In this document: one piece after another, positions 27,868 through 35,661 of the stretch
Layout of the letters: each line of letters starts with the position of its first letter
Position numbering within the stretch: position 1 is the stretch's first letter
NCBI GenBank assembly: GCA_902794825.1
Contig: CADBIU010000056.1
Span: 1-46,700, forward strand
Reading direction: 5' to 3'
Length of the DNA: 46,700 nt
DNA from: an uncultured Lachnospiraceae bacterium
GTDB taxonomy: Bacteria > Bacillota > Clostridia > Lachnospirales > Lachnospiraceae
Made by a program: the position numbers and the translations under genes
The notes under the pieces: generated by a model
The model's database searches: none
What the model saw: the letters and a program-made list of their open reading frames with translations, nothing else
What the model was told of the DNA's origin: nothing

Positions 27868-29311
27868 ATGGGGTTCCTGAAAAAAATCGTTGAGAAGCCC
27901 GCGTTTCATACTAAGATCAGCAGCGACGAGGTCAGATTTCCGGAGATTGCTCTCGGCTATTTTCTTGCGCCCTTTTGCGCGATGCTGGCGAACTCGATCT
28001 TCGGCGCACGCCTTCGGCGCGTTCGCGGCGCTTCTTCCGATCGTATCGGTGATCTTTGTGGTGTTTGGAAATCTCACGATCGGGAGGTGGATCGACAACA
28101 CGAAGACGAAAGCGGGAAAGGCCCGTCCTTATATGCTGGCGTCGATCCCCCTGCTGGTCGTCGCTATTTTGCTCATTTTCTCATCTCCCAACAATGGGTC
28201 CGCGCTGGAGATGGTCTGGATCGCGCTTAGTTACAACCTGTATTACGCGTTCGCGTATCCCTGCTATTACACGGCGCACAGCTCGATGGTGTCGCTGTCT
28301 ACCCGGGATGCCAATAAGAGAGGAATGCTGGCAACAATGTCCAACGCAGCCCTGGTCGCGACGGCGGGCGCAGGGGCGAGCATTCTTGTGCCGTTCTTCT
28401 TTCAGAGTTATATGTTCGTGTACGACGACAGAGAACTTGACATAGCGGCGTCCTATTCCCACTGGAGGACTATGTCAATCGTCCTGTCGCTGATTACGGC
28501 AGCCGGGATCCTGGCGGAGTTCTATTTCACCAGAGAGCGCATTACAGAAGAGGCCATAGCACGGCCCCGGGAAGAGGAGAAGATTCCGGCCGCAAGGCAC
28601 AGGGAGGCCTGCTTCCGCAGCCGCTACTGGTGGATGGTCATGCTGTATGTGCTGTTCTATCTGATGGGACAGCTGATCAAGAACACTTCCATGAGCTTCT
28701 ATTCGCGATGGATGTTTGAAAGCGTATTGTGGGCGGAGGACCCGGAAAGAGTTTCGGGGGCATTGATGAGCGCCCTTGGCCTGATCGGGGGCCTTCCCGC
28801 GGCGTTTGGTATGTTCATAGTGTGGCCCCTCGCCAACAAGTTCGGCAAACAGCGATCCATCGTTACCGGGCTGCTCCTTTCGCTTGCAGGAGGACTGGTC
28901 GCATTCCTTGGCGTACATAATTTCAAAATAGTGTGCGCCGGCGTGGCGCTCAAGGCGATCGGCATTGTTCCTTCGCAGTTTATCCTGCTGGCGCTCATTT
29001 CTGACGTCCTGGATCATCTGGAGGCAGAGAACGGATTTCGCAGCGACGGCTTCACGATGTCTGTCTACAGTGCGATCATGGTGGGACTTTGGGGTCTTGT
29101 TGTGGGTATTGTGAGCGGACTTCTGGGGCTTGCCGGGTATGACGCGTCGCTGGTACGGCAGCCTGCGCCGGTTGAGAATGTGATGGTCCTGACCTATTTG
29201 GGCCTGGACCTGATCGCCTTTACGATTTCTGTCATTCTCCTGTGGAAGATGGACGTCGAGAAGTATTCCGAGGAGGACCGAAAGAGGATCAGGGAGAACA
29301 ATACGAAATGA
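27868..29311 (+). pseudogene. GPH/MFS-type sugar-cation symporter, N-terminal deletion with frameshift
   Basis: The true N terminus, from ATG 27868 (AGGGGAAG upstream), reads MGFLKKIVEKPAFHTKISSD and EIALGYFLAPFCAMLANSIFGA. The frame then changes near 28005-28020 to AFGAFAALLPIVSVIFVVFGNLTIGRWIDNTKTKAGKARPY and is open to 29311, with GPH features such as YAFAYPCYYTAHSSMVSLSTRDANKRGMLATMSNAA. About 20 residues (end of helix 1 and first loop) are missing. At the break, CTTCGGCGC occurs twice, four bases apart. The rest of the 12-helix carrier is undamaged. Confidence 0.8.
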
Positions 29312-29325
29312 GTGAAGAACCTGTG

Positions 29326-29352
29326 GCCCGTGACGAAATTACGGGCTTTTTT
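29326..29352 (+). terminator. Terminator
   Basis: GCCCGT-GACGAAATT-ACGGGC followed by TTTTTT, 15 bases after the symporter stop. Confidence 0.85.
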
Positions 29353-29375
29353 CGTTGCTATTTTGACCAATCTTG

Positions 29376-29404
29376 TTGACATTGAGGCGGGCGCCCAGTA
29401 GTAT
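29376..29404 (+). promoter_or_regulatory. Sigma-A promoter of the surface protein gene
   Basis: TTGACA (29376-29381), exactly 17 bases, TAGTAT (29399-29404). Transcription would start near 29411, leaving a ~100-base leader in which I see no known riboswitch. Confidence 0.65.
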
Positions 29405-29509
29405 ATTGTTAACGAAATATTTCATTTTCATGTCTTATATTTAACAAATCCCGATCATAGATCAGATTATGGGGGAACCCGCAGCGGGACATAGGAAAAG
29501 GGGAAGCCT

Positions 29510-30877
29510 ATGCGCGAGATCAACGATCAGTACCCGGAGTATGCGGAGCCGTACGAACCGATAAAGGGTGGAAAACATCATAAGGGAATTTACGGGACAC
29601 GCGGACCGGAAAGAAGGAACAGCTCGAAGAGGTTCCTGTTTTTTGCGCTCATCGGGCTGCTGCTCCTGCTGCTTGTGTCCACCCGTCCCGGCGGGGAGAT
29701 GCCGGGAACGGAGCCCCAGACTGATGAAAAGAAGACGGTAGTCACATCAGAGACGAAATCGGAGGAACCTTCTGAGCCCGATATGCCGGAGCCCCCGATA
29801 AACCCGGAGGAGCACAAGGACATTCCGGAAACTCCTGAAGAACCCAAAAAGCCGGAAGAGCCTGTGACGCCTGAGACACCGGCTTCCACAAGCAGTTCTG
29901 AAACGCCGGATTCGCCCGATGAGCCCGATGAGCCGGAAGACTCGCCGGAGACATCGGAGGATTCACCGGAGACATCCGAACCTGAAGACGAGCCAAGCAG
30001 CCCGACTGAGCCTGATTTACCTGTAGAGCCGGAGGAACCGACCTACAAGGATCCCACTGTGAGCATCGCTCATGTTTATTACTGGTACTGCCTGGGTCAC
30101 ATTGAGGTGGAGTATAATATCACAGCTAACGATGGGGAATCTATCACATCCTACTCCACTGTCACCTCTATGAGGGATCCGTCTATGACGGTCGGTATGC
30201 CCTCCAAGACGGGCGCCGGAACGATCGACGCAAACGCGGACGGTTACGGTAAAATCACTTATATGAGCGCAGACGAATGGAAAACGGACGTTACGCTCGC
30301 GTATACGCTGAACGGGGAGAGTAAGACACTCACTGTCAGCAATACGGCGCAGCCGGAGTTCATGGACTTCCTGTGGCTGGATCCGCAGTATCTGTCGGGG
30401 AACAGCTCGACTACAAATAAAGTCGTCAGCGATACGATAAAATTCAGGTATGGAAAGAATGACCGCCATACCTATGATGTGTCATTTGCCAAAATAGAGA
30501 TGGGCTGGATGAAGGAGGTCCCTCTCAGCGGAGGCGGCAGTACATACGAGGAAGTCGGCAGTACCAGGGAAACAGTCTGGGACGGCACCGGAACTTCTCC
30601 GATCACGGGACCCACAGGACCGACTGCTGATGGGGACTACAAGGTTTTGACATTTGATTACCACGACCTTCTCAATGTCGTTCCGCCCGCGGATGCAGCT
30701 GGTGCCACGCATTTCTACCTCGACTATTACATGAAGGGCACAGGAACCGATACGGACGGGACTGTGTATACGATTCACGAACCGACATTCGGGCGGTCGA
30801 CACCCTGTGAGATCGAAAAGGATCTGGAGGTGAAAGGATCTGGAGGTGACGATCGATCATATCTATTTGTGGAATGA
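29510..30877 (+). CDS. Membrane-anchored surface repeat protein, N-terminal part (frame broken by a 16-bp duplication)
   Basis: This frame codes for 455 residues. A cytoplasmic basic segment (1-42) precedes a membrane helix (about 43-60, FLFFALIGLLLLLLVS). A Pro/Glu/Ser-rich stalk of about 120 residues (EEPSEPD, PETPEEPKKPEEP, PDEPDEPEDSPETSE) leads to one extracellular repeat starting DPTVSIAHVYYWYCLGHIEVEYNITANDGE. The frame then leaves register at 30817-30848 and ends with 13 spurious residues. Removing one copy of the duplication joins it to the next frame, giving one 1183-residue type II membrane protein. I do not recognise the repeat; beta-sandwich folds are likely. AAAGGGGAAG precedes ATG 29510. 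Confidence 0.75.
   Translation: MREINDQYPEYAEPYEPIKGGKHHKGIYGTRGPERRNSSKRFLFFALIGLLLLLLVSTRPGGEMPGTEPQTDEKKTVVTSETKSEEPSEPDMPEPPINPEEHKDIPETPEEPKKPEEPVTPETPASTSSSETPDSPDEPDEPEDSPETSEDSPETSEPEDEPSSPTEPDLPVEPEEPTYKDPTVSIAHVYYWYCLGHIEVEYNITANDGESITSYSTVTSMRDPSMTVGMPSKTGAGTIDANADGYGKITYMSADEWKTDVTLAYTLNGESKTLTVSNTAQPEFMDFLWLDPQYLSGNSSTTNKVVSDTIKFRYGKNDRHTYDVSFAKIEMGWMKEVPLSGGGSTYEEVGSTRETVWDGTGTSPITGPTGPTADGDYKVLTFDYHDLLNVVPPADAAGATHFYLDYYMKGTGTDTDGTVYTIHEPTFGRSTPCEIEKDLEVKGSGGDDRSYLFVE
30817..30848 (+). repeat. 16-bp tandem duplication that shifts the reading frame
   Basis: AAAGGATCTGGAGGTG occurs at 30817-30832 and again at 30833-30848 with no differences. Sixteen is not a multiple of three. 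With one copy the text reads EIEKDLEVTIDHIYLWNDL, continuous between the two frames. Confidence 0.95.
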
Positions 30878-33077
30878 CCTGAATCATATTGAAGTCGGAT
30901 ATACGATCACGCCCGGTGACGCGGAGAATATCACGTCGATCGCGACAGTGACTTCTGATATCGATCCCGCAAAGACGGTCACAATGACTGAACAAACAGG
31001 ATCCGGCCAGATCAGTGTGAATGCGGACGGCTCAGATAAACTGTGGTGGCATCACGACGGCGACTACTGGAAGGTTGAAGTGGTACTGAACTACACGATG
31101 CACGGAGAAAACAGGACGCGCACTGTCAGTGCAACCATGCCGCCGGAGTTCAAGGGGAACCTGTCGCTCGAGGATCTTGGGACTAATGGCAGCGGAACTG
31201 ACGTTGACAGCCAGACTGTTACCTCGGACTTTGCTTTCCAATATCCGTCTGAGGATCGCCACAGTTACGATATAAGTGTGACCGGAATCGATATAGGATG
31301 GAAAGATAAGAACGGCAATAAGATCGGAAGTACAATGACCGTTTGGAACGGCTCGAACCCCAGCCCGGTAACGAACCCCGCAGGACCTGTGATCGATGGG
31401 GACCATAAAAATCTGACTTTCCATTATGAGGGAACGCTGAACGCCACACCTCCCGCAGACGCGGAGGGAGCGACGCATTATTACTTGATCTTCTATACAG
31501 AGGGTACGGGAAAAGATGTAGAAAGAGATGGACACGTTTATACGGTCCATCGCCCGACATCCATAGAGCTGGCATCAATTGCGCTGCCCGGCGTCACGCT
31601 GGCGGAGCCGGAAGTGAGTTTTGATCACCTGTATTGGTATTCGGCAGTAGATCATCTTGAACTTGGGTATGAGGTGACCGCAAATGACGCGGCGATTATC
31701 TCATCTCAAGCGACGATTACCTTTGATCCGTGGTCGGGAGAGCATCGTGAGCTCACCATGCCCGAGGTAAACGGTGCAGACAGCGTAGGCAGCATTACAG
31801 TAGAAAAAAACAATGGCGAAGAGCTCTTCATTCAAAGCAGCGGACCGTGGGTCACCACGATCACGCTCCGGTATACGCTGGGAGGCGAGTCAAAAGAGAA
31901 AGAGATCGAGGTCCGGCGCTACCCTGACGTCAGAGTCCCGGAATTTGACCCGATATCCGTAGAGACGAGTGGCAGTATAAATGAGCTGAATCTGGGCTGT
32001 GAATTGAATCTGGTCAATGAAGCCGGAGATGAACATGTCTACAGCCTTGATTTCACGAAGGTGGAGATTGAGTGGCTTATGGAAGACGGTTCTACAAGCC
32101 TTGGCAGCAAAACAATATGGAATAAAAAAGATGGAGGTGCCTTTGAGTTCCTATCCAGAGGGCAGAACTCGGCTGGCAACAAGGAGGTGAAGTATTCCTT
32201 TGCGCTTAATGACGTGAATGCGACGCCTTCGGATCCGACCGCCACGAAATTCCGACTGATATTTGACGCGAATATAAGCGGCAATCACGCGGAGTACGAT
32301 ACAATCGGTGAGTTTACGTATCATAGTTCGGAAGCCGCGGACCTTCCCGCCTGGACGCCCACGCTTGAAGATCCGACGGTTACGGGCGTTAACGTGTTAT
32401 GGTGGGATGAGATTTATCATCTGATGGTAAGGTACAATATCGATAAGAAGGGCATAGAGAATGCTGCAGATATTAGTTCTGTAGCTGTACTCACCGACGG
32501 GTCTGATACATGCACCATGGGAGAAGTGGAAGGCTATGGAGATATAGAAGTGAGCAAATATGGCGATGACGATCGTCAGCTGATGGACAGCGATACTGTG
32601 AATGTCACGATCTATCTCACTTACAAACTGGGCGGCGAGGAAAAGACAAAGTCGTTCACCTTCGACAACTGTCCGATCAACAAGATGGCACCCACTCTGA
32701 CAGGGAATGATTATCCCTGGACACAACCAGGCCGCTATCTGAACATGGAGGACTATAGAATTGAACTGAATAAGCCTGACGGTGACCCGCATTCCTACAA
32801 TTTGGAGTTCACTGAGTTCGGTATTTTCTGGTATACCGCAGACGGTTATTATGATAAGACAATCTGGAACGCCAGTTATGACTACTACCCGTTTACGGGC
32901 GATGGACCTTACAAATATCCGTATACGATCGATATCATGCCGCCCGATCCGGACTGCACACATTACAGCCTTTGGTTCAATGCGATCGCGGAAGGAAATG
33001 ACGAATTCGACTCGAATGACTCGGGAATCAATCTGCGACTCGAATCAGATAAATGGGAGCTGCCCGACATCTATTGA
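30846..33077 (+). CDS. Surface repeat protein, C-terminal part (repeats 2-4)
   Basis: The frame is open for 743 residues from a GTG at 30846 that lies in the duplication; GGAGG at 30842-30846 overlaps that GTG, so independent initiation is doubtful. It holds three further copies of the ~170-190-residue repeat, beginning TIDHIYLWNDLNHIEVGYTI, VSFDHLYWYSAVDHLELGYEV and VTGVNVLWWDEIYHLMVRYNI. Each has a second half with the pattern GDPHSYNLEF/DEHVYSLDF followed by a TIWN motif and a final TPPDA/MPPDP..THYxLxF segment. There is no sortase motif, membrane helix or cell-wall domain at the end. With the upstream frame it is one protein exposed outside the cell. Confidence 0.7.
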   Translation: MTIDHIYLWNDLNHIEVGYTITPGDAENITSIATVTSDIDPAKTVTMTEQTGSGQISVNADGSDKLWWHHDGDYWKVEVVLNYTMHGENRTRTVSATMPPEFKGNLSLEDLGTNGSGTDVDSQTVTSDFAFQYPSEDRHSYDISVTGIDIGWKDKNGNKIGSTMTVWNGSNPSPVTNPAGPVIDGDHKNLTFHYEGTLNATPPADAEGATHYYLIFYTEGTGKDVERDGHVYTVHRPTSIELASIALPGVTLAEPEVSFDHLYWYSAVDHLELGYEVTANDAAIISSQATITFDPWSGEHRELTMPEVNGADSVGSITVEKNNGEELFIQSSGPWVTTITLRYTLGGESKEKEIEVRRYPDVRVPEFDPISVETSGSINELNLGCELNLVNEAGDEHVYSLDFTKVEIEWLMEDGSTSLGSKTIWNKKDGGAFEFLSRGQNSAGNKEVKYSFALNDVNATPSDPTATKFRLIFDANISGNHAEYDTIGEFTYHSSEAADLPAWTPTLEDPTVTGVNVLWWDEIYHLMVRYNIDKKGIENAADISSVAVLTDGSDTCTMGEVEGYGDIEVSKYGDDDRQLMDSDTVNVTIYLTYKLGGEEKTKSFTFDNCPINKMAPTLTGNDYPWTQPGRYLNMEDYRIELNKPDGDPHSYNLEFTEFGIFWYTADGYYDKTIWNASYDYYPFTGDGPYKYPYTIDIMPPDPDCTHYSLWFNAIAEGNDEFDSNDSGINLRLESDKWELPDIY

Positions 33078-33152
33078 TTTAGTTTATTGGGAAAATGAAC
33101 AGGAATTATCTGCAATGCAGGTCAAAACAGTACAAGCAGGAGGACATGGATT

Positions 33153-34136
33153 ATGAAAAAGAATAGGACGATGATCGGAACACTGATCGCAGTTATACTG
33201 ATCATTCTGCTGCTCAATCCGCAGTGGCTTCCCGTGTCAATGGAGACAAGGGAGAAGATCCGCGACCTGGAAAAGAGCTATTTCCTGATCGAGCGGAGCG
33301 GCAGAATTACGGTGGCCCATATTTTGACAGTGCTGCTTATGATCAGCGTACTCTGGGTCATCAATGTGGTGGTCAAGTGGATCATTCAGTATTTTAGTAA
33401 AAAGAGCTTGCGAGCTCAGACGATCGGTGATCTGTTGGCGGGTACATTCCACTATCTGATCGTGATCATCGGCGTGGTCTGGGGACTTGCGATCCTTGGC
33501 GTCAATACTACTGCTGTGCTGGCTGGTATCGGCATTGTCGGATTGATACTGGGTTTCGGCGCGCAGAGTCTGATCGAGGATATCATCACCGGCGCCTTCA
33601 TCATCTTTGAGGGGCAGTACGTCAACGGAGATATCATCATTCTGGATGATTTCCGGGGCACGGTGCGCAATATCGGCGTCCGCACGACGACGATCGAGGA
33701 CGCGGGCGGCAACCTGAAGATCGTCAACAACTCGGACATCCGCAATTTCCAGAACCGTTCCCGCAACAGATCTGTAGCGGCCTGTGAGGTCAGCGTAGCT
33801 TACGACACAGACCTGAAGAAAATGGATAAAGTTATTGCGGAAGGTCTGCCGCTGATGTATGAGGCCCACAAAGACCTCTACCAGAAAGAGCCGGTCTTCC
33901 TGGGCGTGACAGCGCTGGCGGACAGCGGCGTGAACCTCAAGTTCATCGTCGACGTCAGGGAAGAAGATGTCTTCAAGGCGCAGCGCCAGCTCACCAGGGA
34001 CATCTGGGCGCTCTTTATGGAGAAGGGCATTGAGATAGGGGTGAAGCTGAAGAATTTGTTGGGGCAGCTGCTCGGTTTGAGCGGCTGCCTTTTTTATGTG
34101 GCGACATGGCTGGTTTCTTCTTTAGTGCCGTTTTAG
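33153..34136 (+). CDS. MscS-family mechanosensitive channel, abnormal C-terminal tail
   Basis: A 327-residue small-conductance channel of the YkuT/MscS type. It has membrane helices near 8-22, 55-75 and 95-118 and the pore-lining helix TAVLAGIGIVGLILGFGAQSLIEDIITGAFIIFEGQ. The beta domain VNGDIIILDDFRGTVRNIGVRTTTIEDAGGN and a C-terminal alpha/beta region end at MEKGIEI. Relatives end soon after with a PFPQ-like strand; here 25 unrelated residues (GVKLKNLLGQLL ... SSLVPF) follow. They are encoded by a terminator hairpin and the start of the 70-bp array, so the natural stop seems lost. AGGAGG precedes ATG 33153. Confidence 0.85.
   Translation: MKKNRTMIGTLIAVILIILLLNPQWLPVSMETREKIRDLEKSYFLIERSGRITVAHILTVLLMISVLWVINVVVKWIIQYFSKKSLRAQTIGDLLAGTFHYLIVIIGVVWGLAILGVNTTAVLAGIGIVGLILGFGAQSLIEDIITGAFIIFEGQYVNGDIIILDDFRGTVRNIGVRTTTIEDAGGNLKIVNNSDIRNFQNRSRNRSVAACEVSVAYDTDLKKMDKVIAEGLPLMYEAHKDLYQKEPVFLGVTALADSGVNLKFIVDVREEDVFKAQRQLTRDIWALFMEKGIEIGVKLKNLLGQLLGLSGCLFYVATWLVSSLVPF
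34064..34095 (+). terminator. Terminator inside the 3' end of the MscS frame
   Basis: GCAGCTGCTC-GGTTT-GAGCGGCTGC (one G-T pair) followed by CTTTTTT. Its position within coding sequence supports loss of the original stop codon just upstream. Confidence 0.75.
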
Positions 34137-34452
34137 TGCCCCTGGAGGTAGTTGAAGGGCACTTCAGCGGCAATAATGCCTGATTTCTTTATTTCTGCCG
34201 TTTTAGTGCCCCTGGAGGTAGTTGAAGGGCACTTCAGCGGCAATAATGTCTGATTTCTTTATTTCTGCCGCTTGAGTGCCCCTGGAGGTAGTTGAAGGGC
34301 ACTTCAGCGGCAATAATGCCTGATTTCTTCATTAGTGCCGTTTGAGTGCCCTTGGAGGTTGTCGAAGGGCACTTCAGCGGCAATATGGCTTGATTACTTA
34401 AAGAATGCCATTCAAGTGCCCCTGGAGGTGGTTAAAGGGCACTAAAACGGCA
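34126..34452 (+). repeat. Tandem array of five 70-bp hairpin units
   Basis: Units start at 34126, 34196, 34266, 34336 and 34406, an exact 70-base step; the last stops after its hairpin. Each unit is a 47-base hairpin (left arm TGCCGTTTTAGTGCCC, loop CTGGAGGTAGTTGAA, right arm GGGCACTTCAGCGGCA) plus a 23-base AT-rich spacer. The outer TGCCG/CGGCA and inner AGTGCCC/GGGCACT pairs are kept in units 1-4. The right arm of the last unit (GGGCACTAAAACGGCA) is an exact complement of the left arm of units 1 and 2. No T runs follow the stems. Confidence 0.92.
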
Positions 34453-34505
34453 GTGGCATCTATTAAGTTCATCTCCAGAAGAATTCTTATCACCAGGATG
34501 GATAG

Positions 34506-34534
34506 TTGACTTAGAAGTGTGTAAAATGTATCCA
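34506..34534 (+). promoter_or_regulatory. Possible promoter of the HD hydrolase gene
   Basis: TTGACT (34506-34511), 17 bases, TATCCA (34529-34534). The -35 box is good, the -10 box weak. Confidence 0.4.
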
Positions 34535-34575
34535 TCACTCAACTGTAAACAAACTCAACATCTACGAGGAACCAC

Positions 34576-35112
34576 ATGAGCAGCTACATCACCACCTACA
34601 CCGGCAAGCATTTCGAGCCGACAACTCCCAACCAAGAAGCAATCTGTATCGAAGACATTGCCCACGCTTTGTCTCTGATCACCCGCGGAAATGGCCACGT
34701 TAAGACATTTTGGTCCGTCGGGGAGCACTGCCTGTGCTGCGCGAAGGAGGCAGACGCCCGGGGGCTTTCAGACCGCCTGATTCTCGCCTGCCTTTTGCAT
34801 GATGCAAGTGAGTGTTATATGTCTGATATCCCGCGACCATTCAAAAGAGAGCTGCCGGAATACTGCAAACACGAAAACCACTTGCTCGATCTGATCTACG
34901 AGAAGTTTCTTGGGGATTCATTGACAGCAGAAGAGCAGGTACAGCTTAAGGCCATAGATGATGCGTTGCTCTGGTATGACTTGACAATTCTTCTGGGAGA
35001 ACGACCGGGTAATGAAGCGCCGAAGCTGCAGACCGTACCAGACTATACTGTGAGACCTTTTGCAGAGGTGGAACAGGAGTATCTGGAGATGTTCAGGAAA
35101 TATTCGAAATGA
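34576..35112 (+). CDS. HD-domain phosphohydrolase (YfbR-like)
   Basis: A 178-residue cytoplasmic HD-superfamily hydrolase. Metal ligands are seen as the His in WSVGEHCLCCA, the HD pair in LLHDASECYMSDIPRPFK and an Asp in KAIDDALLWYD. The layout resembles YfbR-type 5'-deoxynucleotidases and the short HD proteins found near mobile elements, so the substrate may be a (deoxy)nucleotide. ACGAGGAACC precedes the ATG. It is an isolated gene with tandem repeat arrays on both sides, and Cys-rich compared with its neighbours. Confidence 0.85.
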   Translation: MSSYITTYTGKHFEPTTPNQEAICIEDIAHALSLITRGNGHVKTFWSVGEHCLCCAKEADARGLSDRLILACLLHDASECYMSDIPRPFKRELPEYCKHENHLLDLIYEKFLGDSLTAEEQVQLKAIDDALLWYDLTILLGERPGNEAPKLQTVPDYTVRPFAEVEQEYLEMFRKYSK

Positions 35113-35118
35113 CGGCAG

Positions 35119-35505
35119 CCTCCATCCGATTTGATCAGGGCAAAAAAAGGATGTAGCTCTTTAAGGCATTTTTGTATAAACCCTCCACCAGACTTGATTA
35201 AGTCCCAAAAAGGATGGAGCCTTTTTGGCCGTTCTTGCATGAACCCTCCATCGGACTAGATGAAAAGTAATATAAGTTGGAATAATTTGTGTAAGAAATT
35301 CTTCACAGACCATCGGATATGGCAATAAAGCGGAATGGATGTAGAAGTTGTGGCAGATTGTCGTTTCAAGCTCCATCGGATTTTGGCAGCAAGCCAGAGT
35401 GGATGGAGAGTTCAGGCAGGACTGGTATTTTTCCCTCCATCCATTTTCTGATGTTCTTAAGTTTGATGGAGTCTTTTCGCTTAAGATGCATAATCGCTCC
35501 ATCGA
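35119..35505 (+). repeat. Degenerate tandem array of about seven 63-bp hairpin units
   Basis: The CTCCAT motif (or its remnant) recurs at 35120, 35183, 35246, 35308, 35371, 35435 and 35497, steps of 62-64 bases. Most units have an inverted GGATGGAG or GGATGTAG about 30 bases later (35149, 35212, 35337, 35401, 35464), giving a hairpin per unit. Units 1-2 are best kept (CCTCCATCCGATTTGATCAG, then AAAAAGGATG). The step of 63 is 21 codons, but stops interrupt every frame. Confidence 0.8.
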
Positions 35506-35515
35506 TTCAATAAGG

Positions 35516-35607
35516 CACCGCCAGGTCAACGTCTCCGCACCGCCAGGTCAACGTCTCCGCACCACCAGGTCTAAACACCACCAGGTCTCCGCACCATCAG
35601 GTCATTC
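35516..35607 (+). repeat. Short tandem repeat array, 22- and 16-bp units
   Basis: CACCGCCAGGTCAACGTCTC+CG occurs twice without change (35516-35537, 35538-35559). It is followed by 16-bp versions lacking the middle AACGTC segment: CACCACCAGGTCTAAA, CACCACCAGGTCTCCG and CACCATCAGGTCATTC. It looks like recent slippage expansion. Confidence 0.85.
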
Positions 35608-35623
35608 TACTGCTTATGACAGC

Positions 35624-35653
35624 ACCCCGGCCCTTGATTAAGGGCCGGGGTGT
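35624..35653. terminator. Terminator of the serine dehydratase gene
   Basis: CACCCCGGCCCTT-GATT-AAGGGCCGGGGTG, a perfect 13-bp stem. It lies just past the minus-strand stop at 35662. Confidence 0.75.
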
Positions 35654-35661
35654 AAACTGTC

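Noticed and set aside
29411-29509. c-di-GMP or other riboswitch in the surface protein leader
   Set aside because: The sequence lacks the conserved aptamer motifs; only a plain leader is visible.
35161-35529. 122-codon minus-strand frame
   Set aside because: It runs across the 63-bp array; openness follows from the unit length being a multiple of three, and composition is not protein-like.
34126-35607. CRISPR array
   Set aside because: Units are uniform 70- or 63-bp hairpins with near-identical interiors, not short direct repeats with unique spacers, and no cas genes are nearby.
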